Source of the DNA: Undaria pinnatifida
Taxonomy: Eukaryota; Sar; Phaeophyceae; Laminariales; Alariaceae
Assembly: GCA_012845835.1 (NCBI GenBank)
Contig: JABAKD010000018.1
Location: 8,967,759 to 9,031,758, forward strand
Direction: 5' to 3'
DNA length: 64,000 bases
In this document: one piece after another, positions 12,101-21,100 of the stretch
How the letters are laid out: every line of letters starts with the position of its first letter
Numbering within the stretch: position 1 is the stretch's first letter
Notes under the pieces: generated by a model
The model's input: the letters and a program-made list of their open reading frames with translations, nothing else
Databases searched by the model: none
What the model was told of the DNA's origin: nothing
Program-made: the position numbers and the translations under genes

Positions 12101-12531
12101 AGGAAACCCCGCATCATTGCGGTAGCCCCCCACGAGAAACAACATATCTCCCAGGAGACAGGGAAACCCCCCATGATTGCGATAGTAGCGCGATAATTTC
12201 AGGAGAGGGGGTGGCGCAAGGCGGGGAGGGATCGACAGGGGACAGGGGGAGACCTCAAGGGAACAAAATTCTGGCAGGGGACGAGGAAACGCTTCATCGT
12301 TGCGATAGTAGCGCGGTTACTTTAGAAGGGAGGATGAAGGAAGGGGTAGGGAGGGGGTCGGCAGGGGGTTTGGGACAGCCGAGCGGCGAGGCAAAACCTT
12401 TCCGCATTGTGTGCAATACATGGGGGATACCCGGGGCTACCGCGGTGCGGGAGGCAGGTGTTGGGATGTATGGAGGCGTGAAGCTCCGACTCTTCACGCA
12501 CGAATCGCTTCCTCCTGGAGACACCGTGTAA
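166..12531 (+). CDS. Class I SAM-dependent methyltransferase, ATPSCKMT/FAM173-like (5 exons)
   Basis: Proposed exons: 166-285, 2413-2469, 4128-4203, 5994-6064 and 11926-12531, about 309 residues. Junction phases (0, 0, 1, 0) fit and each intron has GT and AG ends. Exon 1 starts at ATG 166 and is very acidic (EEVDEEEEDEEV). Exons 1-2 join to give LAPPCQADMDVVRAI, the position of the family's conserved segment before motif I. Exon 3 carries the SAM-binding motif I, VLYDLGCGDGR, followed by GAKACG. Exon 4 starts with the motif II acidic residue (GVEIEEDL). Exon 5 gives VTVVHGDLRDVDLSDATV, then LIMYLLP, LLPFLRRG and RIVCNTWGIPG. Members of this family methylate lysines of proteins such as ATP synthase subunit c; the substrate here is unknown. 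About 100 extra residues sit in frame between LRRG and RIVC (see findings). The last intron (5.86 kb) holds two 1.09-kb repeat copies. Exon 1 is the least certain; an alternative start is ATG 2341 without exon 1. Confidence 0.85.
612..878. mobile_element. MITE family A, copy 1
   Basis: About 265 bp with imperfect terminal inverted repeats: GCATGCTACGATTGAGGTAG at the left, and the inverse of GTGCACCTCTATCGTACCAC at the right. The core shares CTTAAGCTCCCAAATTGAGG and GTGCACCTAGGCCATGGGA with 5616-5887. No coding capacity. In methyltransferase intron 1. Confidence 0.75.
967..1021. repeat. 8-bp microsatellite
   Basis: Seven units of TGTAGTGC, one with an A for G change. Confidence 0.9.
1372..1580 (+). 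repeat. Dispersed repeat F, copy 1
   Basis: About 200 bp shared with 15362-15580 and, inverted, with 8878-9085. Blocks include ATCTATCCCTACTCGATGG, GATCTGCATGATCTAGC and CACAACATCTCGTAACGGCA. A partial relative lies at 26096-26350. Confidence 0.6.
1556..1735. repeat. Minisatellite, about 27-bp units
   Basis: Six or so units of the type ATCTAGATCGTGATCTGTCC with GAG and A/T-rich joints. The unit is partly palindromic (TCTAGA, GATC), so both strands stay open and give Asp/Leu/Ser repeats without being genes. Confidence 0.8.
1937..2212. mobile_element. Foldback MITE family B, copy 1
   Basis: Inverted arms of about 50 bp at 1986-2037 and 2124-2178: AGTATTGAAACCG and CCAAGGCCAACCCAACC against GGTTGGTTGGCCTTGG and CGGTTTCAGTACT. 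The spacer is AT-rich with T runs. The second copy is at 6653-6919. Confidence 0.7.
3608..3836. repeat. 21-bp minisatellite open in several frames
   Basis: About eleven units of the form TTGGCTCAGATTGCACCGCA. Because 21 is a multiple of 3, heptad-like repeats appear in frames of both strands (LRLHRIW, APHLAQ, PNAVQ). It lies in methyltransferase intron 2 and has no start, splice or family support as a gene. Confidence 0.85.
4755..4945. repeat. GGGTCGG family repeat, copy 1
   Basis: Runs of CGGGTCGGATCG-like units mixed with GAGGTTTTCGAATCTCACG. The same pattern occurs at 11340-11545, 46490-46915 and 61290-61740. No open product. Confidence 0.7.
5616..5887. mobile_element. MITE family A, copy 2
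   Basis: 272 bp bounded by AATTGACGCGTGCT and its inverse AGCACGCGTCAATT, with the inverted match extending some 28 bp less perfectly. The core matches 612-878. It ends about 100 bp before exon 4 of the methyltransferase. Confidence 0.8.
6355..6590 (-). repeat. Dispersed repeat G, inverted copy
   Basis: Reverse complement of the family at 9171, 21884 and 62655. Seen blocks are GGCTCAGATCCGGGGTCAC and CTCTACTCGCATCGAATTG. Confidence 0.55.
6653..6919. mobile_element. Foldback MITE family B, copy 2
   Basis: Shares the order of blocks with 1937-2212: CCAACTTTGGTTGAGTAG, GAAACCCGTCAAACGTCAC, CCAAGGCCAGCCCAACCCA, TGGGGTGGTTTGCTTGG and GGTCTCAGCACTATTTT. Roughly 20-25% diverged from copy 1 by eye. 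Confidence 0.65.
7050..8140 (-). mobile_element. 1.09-kb hairpin-ended repeat, copy 1 (Helitron-like candidate)
   Basis: Near-identical to 9651-10737; the only length difference seen is 4 bases (ATGTATGTACG against ATGTACG near 7438). The left end has a strong hairpin (CCGGCGGCC-tggac-GGCCGCCGG) starting 13 bases in. On the minus strand the element would begin ATCTATATATC and end in the hairpin followed by GTAGCCCCTTG, with T next to it. Internally there are about 34-bp units containing GTGCATATACCATTTG and a 2x block containing CTACCGGGGGTTCAAAAATA. No transposase frame; presumably non-autonomous. It lies in the last methyltransferase intron. Confidence 0.75.
8540..8818. repeat. About 22-bp minisatellite
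   Basis: Ten or more imperfect units built on GCTAAGCCGTCAAACTAAT. Located between the two 1.09-kb element copies. Confidence 0.8.
8878..9085 (-). repeat. Dispersed repeat F, copy 2 (inverted)
   Basis: Reverse complement of the family at 1372, recognised from TGCCGTTATGAGATACTGTG, CTGAAAGCATTCGCTGGAT and GCAGATCGCACGGCTCTCAC. Confidence 0.55.
9171..9366 (+). repeat. Dispersed repeat G
   Basis: Starts GCGCAATTCGATGCGAGTGG and continues through GGCGCGTGCCGTGGTGGGAA and GATAATAGAAGGGATGAG, each with counterparts at 21884-22065 and 62655-62845. Confidence 0.6.
9500..9650 (+). repeat. tRNA-derived SINE-like unit H
   Basis: Has an A-box-like TGGTCTAGTGGATAG and a B-box-like GGGTTCGAATGTCACCGAC, followed by a tail ending GCGCTGGAGACATTATGAAT. 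The stems needed for a working tRNA do not pair. Related units are at 20740-20850 and 20940-21110. Confidence 0.6.
9651..10737 (-). mobile_element. 1.09-kb hairpin-ended repeat, copy 2
   Basis: Direct-repeat partner of 7050-8140, same orientation, 1087 bp. Flanks differ on both sides, so the shared limits mark the element ends rather than a larger segmental copy. It is inserted directly next to a tRNA-like SINE unit ending TATGAATAGTT. Copies are almost identical, so the move was recent. Confidence 0.75.
11340..11545. repeat. GGGTCGG family repeat, copy 2
   Basis: Contains CACGGATCGGATATTATCTC, then CTGACCCGACCCGACTCGAT. The two halves have opposite orientation, suggesting an inverted pair. 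Confidence 0.65.
12075..12330 (+). repeat. In-frame repeat inside methyltransferase exon 5
   Basis: Three imperfect units coding LAGHEETPHHCGS, LPGDRETPHDCDSS and LAGDEETLHRCDSS, separated by Gly/Arg-rich spacers. The frame stays open across the segment and joins the conserved strands on both sides. Confidence 0.75.
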
Positions 12532-14640
12532 AACAAACGCATGTGCGGGGTTGGAAAAACGCGACGATGACGTCCAAACTACACCGTTTGCCCGGAAGGA
12601 CAGGCGACTTGTATGTTGGTAGAACTTTGACTCGTCCTTGCCGCTGTCGAAGCGCAGAAAGGATGTGTGGGACTGGGATAAAGCGACGACGACGTCCACA
12701 ATCGGACGTTTGCGCGGAGGTCGTCAGTCGGCTTTGTGTTGGAAGAGCGTTCATGTCTTTAATCACTTCACTTTTCCCTAAATTTATCTTGAAGGTACTA
12801 GCGACCAAAGACATCAGGAGACGGTCAACCCTTGGGGAAAACGGCCAGCGGTCAAGGATGTAAAACCGATCGTTCCACTCTAAAACCTAGCAATTTGACG
12901 TCAGTCAAGGTATATTATTGGAAAATTGCCGTTGATCGTTGCCGTCGGTCAAGGGCTGGAAGTACCGTCTCCTGACATATTTTCTAGCGACGACGCTGGT
13001 CCTGTGTCAATGCAAGGATGAATTACGGTAAAGCCAGACTTCGCAACCAAAAAATTGAAGACGAAGTGCGTCGCAATCACAGGGGCGGCGGGCGACGAAT
13101 TGAAATTGACATCCAACCAAGAACCGATTCGTAACTATCTGGTAGATACGTTGCACAAATACTATGCCGTGCAACCTATTCCAATGAGCTTCAAGACATG
13201 TGGTGGATCTGCTAAAGCGTAGCATCTCACACGGTTCCCCTTCGGAGGCGGAGTGACGCAAGGCTGATGGTTTTCATATGATTTAAAGGAAGGAGCGTAG
13301 AATATATTAAACGGTACATTGAGTGATACACGGAAACTAAAATGAAGATATTACTCAAGAGTTGATAGGCCAAACCACTGTCCGCTTGCACACACGCATC
13401 GATCACCATGTTTGTGAAACATTCGCGTGATTTACAACGTTGCTAAGCCGGAATTCCGGGAATCAATTGCTTCGCTGGCAAGAAAGAGCGAGCTTCACGA
13501 AATCACTGCGCCAACAGGCCCAACAATCGAACTCAACGGCGAAAAAAGGTAAGCAGTAACTAGGTCAGCTTGCCCCACTGCTGCAACATGGTGAACCCAG
13601 GGAGAATCTTGCGTCCTGATGTTGCCGTTATAGTCGGATAAAAAGCCCTCATACAGACACAGGTAACCCCTTGTGGCTTCTCCTCTAAGCAGGCCCCACG
13701 GTGTTCACTCACTTGCGTATCCTTGGAAAAGCGCTGTGTATTATCCCTTGTGCCACGGAAAGAAAAACTGAACCTACGAAGTGGCAAATTAGCGAACCCA
13801 ATCGCATCATCCCCTAACTCCTATACACATACGCCTTCAAGGGCATGTGACTCGTATCCAACATCCTGGGCCCTAAGCGTTTGCTAGGCTCCCAGGTCAA
13901 TACCATAACACTAGCTCACCTTGACACGATAAAAAAAAACTTCTCGTAGGACACTGTTCGCGCAGCGCGCCGCGAACACTCTATTCATATTTTTGACAAT
14001 GATAATGGAGAAGCATCAGCTGTGCAATCCATTCTCGGAAACTCGTCTTTGCAAGCTGTTTATAAGGATTTCGATGCTCTCTCCAACCCCTCACTTCAAC
14101 ATTTCTTGGCAATCTCAAAACGGTGTTCAATCACTTTACGACGCCCTGGATGGCAGGCCACACCCTATGTACAGCCTCCAGCTTGGAGCATCAGCGCCGC
14201 TGACCCTAATCCGTCAAACACAGTGATGGAATGACATTTTCATAATAACTGTTGTGGTTTCCCCTAATCTAGCCTGCGGTCTTGAAAAATGTCCAAAAGC
14301 ATCTCGACAGAAGAAAACATGTACCAGGTATATACAACGATGATGATGATGATGCTACTGACGTTCTCACTATAAACTAGCTATTTTCCCTTAAATATGA
14401 CCTGTGGTCTTTGAAAAAAGTGTGAAGAGCACCCCGACTGAAACAACACCACGTACCAAGTACAAAATGATGGTAGAGGTGTTCCCACAATAATATGTAA
14501 GTTGAACAAATTTCCCTGAAACCTTGCCCATGGTGAAAAAAAAGCCAAGAACAAAGCGTTTCGATGGAAAAAAAACACGGGTACCAGGTACAAAAATAAA
14601 TAACACGCGCACCGCAGTACCAATGCGCAAAGGGAGCGTG

Positions 14641-15018
14641 TAGTGGTACTCCGAGTGGGGGATGCGTGGTTGGTCGGTGTTTAGAAGCGTGCTCCTCATG
14701 GGTTCCAGTGCCCTTGTTTGGTCTCTCCTCATGGCTCGCTGGATAGACTCAAAAGCTTATGCGTTATTTCCTCTACATTGAACTCTGAAAGACAGACAAA
14801 ACAAGACAAGACAGAGTAGGGCAGAGTAGAGCAGGTAGTGCAAGGTAGTGAGATGTGGGGCGTCCTGCTTGTCCCATCATCGTCACGTACATTATCGCCC
14901 ATCTATGATGGCCTTGATATGAATGTGACATCTAATGTCTCGCGGTTTCGCCTCAACCATGACATGGTTTCACGTCGAATCTATAAACTATCCTTCTACG
15001 GAGGGTACGCCATTACAA
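14641..15018. repeat. Dispersed repeat J, copy 1
   Basis: About 370 bp matching 28922-29308 in the same orientation, from GTGGTACTCCGAGTGGGGGA to TATCCTTCTACGGAGGG. An A/G-rich stretch in the middle differs in length. Confidence 0.75.
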
Positions 15019-15361
15019 ACGCCACTACCACCAGCGGTATATCATCCCGCATCACTTGCAAACCAAACTACATCGGCAAATTGCCCATGGTGCATGTACG
15101 TGCAACAAAAAAGACGGAACGTAGTGGTGGTAACGCATTTGTGGCAGTTGCATATGCAATTAAAAACTTGACCTCGGCGGTCACCAACGAACGGACCGAT
15201 ACAAACCTGATACTGATTTTTCAGCCTACGGTATAGGGGGCACCTTTGCGGCCTATATTTCGGGCTCCGGGCTACTCGCGCGGGTGGCTAACCTGTTTTA
15301 ACACATAATTTGTGATTCCGTGCGTGCGCGATATGCACTGCCTAGGTAGTAGTTCACATGG

Positions 15362-15580
15362 CGGGTAGATCACCGATCCCTACTTGATCATCTAGATGTT
15401 CCAGGGAAGATAAGTATGGTCTAGCTCATGCTACCCGGTGGGTGTCGCACGACCTGCATGATCCAGTACGTGTTTCCTGGATTGGATATGCACTCTATAG
15501 ATCCAGATCAGGCACAACATCTCATAACGGCAATACAGAATGCACTGTTTTAGATTATCTTGATGCTGGTCTACCCGTGA
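15362..15580 (+). repeat. Dispersed repeat F, copy 3
   Basis: Shares GATCACCGATCCCTACTTGA, TACCCGGTGGGTGTCGCACG and GCACAACATCTCATAACGGC with copy 1, in the same order. Confidence 0.55.
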
Positions 15581-16242
15581 TATGAAATGCTTGTCACGCT
15601 GTGCCAACAAAAAAAATATTACATAATCCTAAAAAAAAAAAAAAATCTGCTGTAACATTTCGCCGACGCTTTAACTCGTACGGAATATATAGTTTGGGAT
15701 CAATGAGGCCTCTCTGCTGCGATCAGCCGGAGACTCTCACCCAGGGCTACTACCCCCGCGTTGATTCGATGGTAATCAACGCGGCACCTCGTCGCAGAGA
15801 GTAGTTACCCCGGTAAAATGAACACTACAAAATAAAACTGAAGTCCTTGTCGGCGTGTCTCTCGCACAATGATGGGCGGGCAGGATGGTCTGTTTTCCCT
15901 AACCGCTTCCTACTCTCTCCTAGCTGCTGCACGGGGGCCGACGATGCAATCGGGATCGTCTTGCTTTTTCTGTACGGCTATCAGGCTTTTCTCCCACCCC
16001 AGGGACGGCCTTCTTCCGTCCCCAAGGTTTTGCTCCAAGATTACTGCCGTAACATTTGGCCGACGCTTTAACTCGTATATGCTTGTAGTTTGGGATCAAT
16101 GAGGCCTCTCTGCTGCGGATTGAGATCACACCCATACTTGTTGCCCCTTTTTCCTTCTCTCAGGGCGCAGTTTATTTGTCTTTTGTTAGCATCCTTCCTT
16201 CGGGTTTCTTGCCGTCCTTAGGATACCCAAACTTTTTTTTTT

Positions 16243-16535
16243 TTTCTCACACTTGTACTTTCCAGCTTCTGGACAAGCCGTGGTCACAGGTGTCGTCCCT
16301 TCTCCCCCCCGGTTCTTGCCTTCGATTTTCATCGCGCATAGGGTTCAGCAATCCCACTGCTCGTCGATTTTTCATCGAGTGTTGCTAACTCACGCTCTCG
16401 CGCTTTCCGCAAGTCAGTTTATGCACAAGAAAAAGTCCCAACAAATTTATACGAGTATGCAACACTCGGTGGGGCTCGAACTCACAAAACTGACCTATAC
16501 CAGGCTCGAAGATAACCTGATACGCTACCGCGGCG
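16243..16535 (-). repeat. tRNA-derived SINE family I, copy 1
   Basis: On the minus strand, GTGAGTTCGAGCCCCACCGA is a clear B box. About 290 bp match 35428-35705 at high identity, including CAAGAAAAAGTCCCAAC and TTTCATCGAGTGTTGCTAAC. Confidence 0.6.
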
Positions 16536-18187
16536 ACCAACTTCTAAAGTACCTTGACTCCTAGTAGATCCGGCTTCGATAGTCCCGTTCACACGCTGTG
16601 TACGAACGTGCAAACTATGCGGACAGCTGCAGGACGCCCGCCTCTACGAAGGCCGTTTCGCGAGAACCCTTCACCCCCGCTACGGCGGCGGAGGCTGTTA
16701 ACCCTACGTGTCTGTGTTGCAACGGTTGCGGACTGTCACCCCACGTACCCCATAAAAATGCCCATGGCCGTACGGTCCACCTTATGGCTTGCCGCCCCTC
16801 CCAACCGGGAGAGCGCACGGTGTACCGCTTCATGTGCTCCGTGCCCGCCGCCCGCAAATGAATCTGGAGGTTGGTGGTCATCTGCGCCGGCGTTGACGCC
16901 ACATATATCATATTCCCACATTCTAAAACACTCGGGAACAAGAATCCTGACCTCTATGTCAGTGACCCGTGCATGGATTCCGCCTCCTGTCGGTACTCTA
17001 CCACGGCTACGACCTTGCCGGCAGTCTAGGCTCTTCCTTACCACGACTGCTTGCGAGGAACTGCGCGTCATCTTCCAAGGATGGAACTGTAAATGAACCT
17101 CTCGCTTCCCGTCATCTGCAACAAACTCGACGCAACCGCTACCGACACCTTGACATCGCACTTCCCTGTGTAGAGTGTCACGCAGAAGACGACCACGTCC
17201 CGAATCATTGCGATGCGTTCTGCTGCTGTGGGCAGCCTCTGTGTGCGACGGCGCGTGTCCCACACTAGATGACGCAGCTAGACTGCCACCGATGTGCATT
17301 TTTGAGTCAGGTACACGGCTGCTCGCGCTAGCAGCCCAAACTCGGAAGTGAAAATGGGAGGTATAGTACAATAATGACATAATACTATAATGCTATGTAT
17401 ACGACCGTAGCCTCGGCCTACTGTTGTGGTGACCTTGTCATTTCGAGGTGGTATCACCATTCAAGCATGCTCTTGTGAGCTCGCAGATTTCCCCGACCTC
17501 AGCCAGCGCTCCTACACCTTTGCAGGGCGGGACGGGGAGAGGGGACGGGACGGGACGAGAGGGGGAAGGGCCAGTAGGGGACGGGAGAACGTGAGCAAGG
17601 AGAGGGGAGGTGAGGGAAGGGGAGGGGCAGAGGAGAGGATAGGTCGCTCACGTCCCGTGCGTAGTTGCATGGTAGGTCACCCATCGCCCTTCACCAGAAA
17701 AACGAGGCGCACAAGGCTGGGCCGCAGTTTTTTCGGCCGTGAGGCGTTTTCGGAGGTTCCACTCGCAAACATTGTAATGCGGCGGCAACTAACTGTGTTG
17801 TCGTGCTGTTTCCCAGTGCACTGCTTTTAATTGGACGGTCGGGCGAGAAAATCGCCACTATATCAGCCTAGATTTTAGTTTTGAACTGATTGCGTATCAG
17901 GGTGTTCGGAGTCATCTTATGTACCGCCTTACTTAGGGGCAGTGATACTGTCATGCATCGCCAAATCAATATATTCCTTGTTTTCGCTCTTACTGGCAAC
18001 TGTTGCAACATAAATATTTCGATATGATTTCGTTACTGAACTTGGTAACCTACCCCCGAACGCCCAACCTGAACAACGAAGCAGTACACTGGGGGGGAAA
18101 CAGCACGGCAGCGCATATAGTTGGCGTTGCACTACAGTCTTATCCATCTCCTTGCAAAGGAAGAAACGACAGATGTTGCTTGCGCAC

Positions 18188-21100
18188 CTGTGTCGCCGCA
18201 AGCCAGTAGCTTAGATGCGGGGTCTACCACTACCGCGCCCAGGTCCCTCAAGGTCGACAGATGACTGCAGTAGAGGAGAGGACATGCACGCAGTCAAGTC
18301 AAAGCACGGGCGTCGTCAAAACGGGGAAGAGAGGGGAGAAGGAGGGGGTAGGGGGATGGGGCTGCTCATTTTTTTGTCGCCTTAGTCATCTGACCGCTGA
18401 CCACGCGTCCCTTTCGAAACGGAGCACCGTTCCTACGGGGGAGGTAAATGAGAAGACTTGACCCCCTTCGCCTCCTACTAGCCAAGAGAGCAAACGTCGC
18501 CACTCCCAAGAGGGCAACAAAACAATTCCGAAAAAGGCGGGAGGCGCTGCTTCGCATCATACAATGACCATGCTTTTCCGGGAAGAGAGACCACACACTG
18601 CACCACCATTCAAAGCATGGCCGAGGCGGCGTAGCCTCTTCTTACCAAAACCGCAACTATCATGAAGTTAACGACAGTCCAACATTTCCGCCCCTTCTCC
18701 CTCCTCAGAATCTCTACGTACACAGGCATCTTGATGAGAGGGTCTATTCTCTACGGGAGCGTCTTCAACGGTTCAATTCCCAAACTATGCGAAGCGCCGA
18801 TTCCACGGCCCAACTTCCGAAGCATGCGAAACGGCAATTCAGCTCCCACCCCTTACCGCCCGCCGTTCTCCCCTCGAAAACCTCAGCAAAGCAACCCCTC
18901 TGACCCCCTGGATTGGCGGCAGTGCAAAGAAAAAACAGCATCAGGTAGTGGCCAAAACCGACGCGCCCTCGGTCAGCGGCAGTGCCAAAAACAGCACCAG
19001 AAAGTGATCAAAACCAACACGTGCCACCACACCCTCCCTCGCCCAACCAAATAGGACTTACACGGGAAGCATCGAATGTATTAGTTGTTTTATGTAAGTG
19101 AGTTATGCCATCGAAGGGGTGTAGCGGAAGTTTCGGAGCTCCTAACGAACGGAGCTCAAGGTATTACTCGGAACACGACTTCGAAGTAATTCGCTCTCGA
19201 AGTCATTCGCTTGCGATATTCAAAGGGGAAAGGCGTCGACAATAACTCTGACGATTACGGCAGCATCGACCGCACGAAGAAGCCCGGACCGTCGGCGTAG
19301 AGGAGATTGGCGAACTGCAATTATAAGGAGCTGTGCGATGACTCGTGCAGAACGTTGATACTTCGCACTGCTGCACGTTCTTCCTGTAGAAGGAACGCAT
19401 GGTAAGGGTCGTTCCTAACGAACGGGAAAAAAAAACACGAATCTTGACAAAATGTCACGATTCCTGACATTTTGATTATTCCGAAACGTCACGTTTTCAA
19501 AACAAATCAGGAATCCTGACGTCGATTTACATGGAAAATGTCAAAACGATTCAATTCAAAAGTCCGGATTCCTGACAAATATTACGATTTCGCGAAAACT
19601 GTCCGTTTTTTTTTTTTTTTGTCACGATTCCTGACATTTTCTGTGTTCGTTAGGGACGGACGGCCCTAAGATTGCCATCATCGTTGGTTTGGTCGCTAGA
19701 CATCGGCCCCCCCAAAAGTACCAGCCGTGCATATAGTGCCCCGGACAAGACACCAGGCACCATGCCACGGCAGAGGTGCACCAACCATTGTTTTTTCTGA
19801 GGCTCCTAACCTATTGAGGAGGAGCTCTATACTATTAATAGTATACCCCTCCAAGGCAAAACACCTGATTCGGAGACAAAACAGCCCGTGTACCCGATGC
19901 ACAAGCTAATGGTCTACGGTAGGTATACAACGAAAAATATTTGCAAAGCAAGAACGAACTTCTGCCGACTTTTGGGCTAAGGAGCTCAGGTCCTTCATGA
20001 CTTTTTTTCAGCCAAAAATTGCTACCTCTATCGCTGCGTTCACTGGCACTAAAACTCCCCTTCAAGATGATGCTTACGCAGGGTACACCAGCCAACGGTG
20101 CTGGTTACGCCTTTTCGAGCCTTTCTAAATTTTGTTCCTACGGACGTAAATGGAAGGACGGTTTGGTATACACCAGTATAAGTTATTACTCCAACGGTCT
20201 CTATATTTCCGCCAAAAGTGATGCGATCGATGACCAGCGGCAGCGCAGCAGAAGGTGCGGAATGGACGCACAACATTGAAAGACTCTTGACCAAAGCTAC
20301 GGTATAGTACATATCTATACGATCATTTTTGGGGGGGGATTCGGTCAGGAGTTTTTTTCGTCTCGGCCTCAGTATGGGATTCTCGGACTGGAATTTCTCG
20401 GTCAAGTGGCTTCGTTCGAGCGCCGTCTTCGGGGGGAGGCTCCAACTTCCCTCGCCCTGCCTTATCCGTTCTGCACCTCGACGTGAACGCGGATAGACGA
20501 AGAACGAGACAAGCGAGAAGTACGTTTTTTTTGCATTTTGGGCGATATACGCCCGAGCTATTATTGGATCTTGGCATATGTAGAGCTTGAACGAATCAAT
20601 CATGGGACAACATTTCCAAATTGGCATCATTTCCAAATTGGCATCTAAATTTCTTCCCGACGACGCTTCTTTCATGGCCGCCTCGAAGCGCTTGCCCTAT
20701 CGTAGCTACTACTGCTGTGTGTCGTTGCCTTTCGACTCAGTGGGTATAGTGCTATATAACCAAAGAAAGATGTGTCATCAGTACGATTATCACCCAGATC
20801 GTATTCGGTGTTCAGGAGCGTGCGCGCTGGAGACGTTATGAATGGTTATGATAGTTGCTAGTGTTCTCCTGAGTACTACTAACTGTAGTACGTGGAGAGA
20901 GATAGCTGCGGAGATCCCTCTTACGAAGTCGGTGAGAATTAATTAACGAATTCGAAAAGATATTTGGATGGTTTTTTGCATAACCCACTAACTGTGAGTT
21001 TTACTGAGTCACGTGACAGTGGGTAGTGCTATGTGTCGTGAGTTCGATTCTCACCGACTTCATAGTTGTCTTTTTCAAGCGTGCACGCTGGCGACATTAT

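Larger units (their letters stand above)
12532..18131. other. Spacer between convergent methyltransferase and PPCDC genes
   Basis: No gene I can support. It contains repeat F copy 3, SINE I copy 1 and a 370-bp repeat at 14641-15018. A near-exact about 85-bp repeat occurs at 15647-15735 and 16033-16115 (GTTTGGGATCAATGAGGCC). A GC-rich stretch at 16560-17270 has long but contradictory frames on both strands. A purine-rich run lies at 17525-17640. The missing last PPCDC exon, if it exists, should lie here. Confidence 0.5.
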
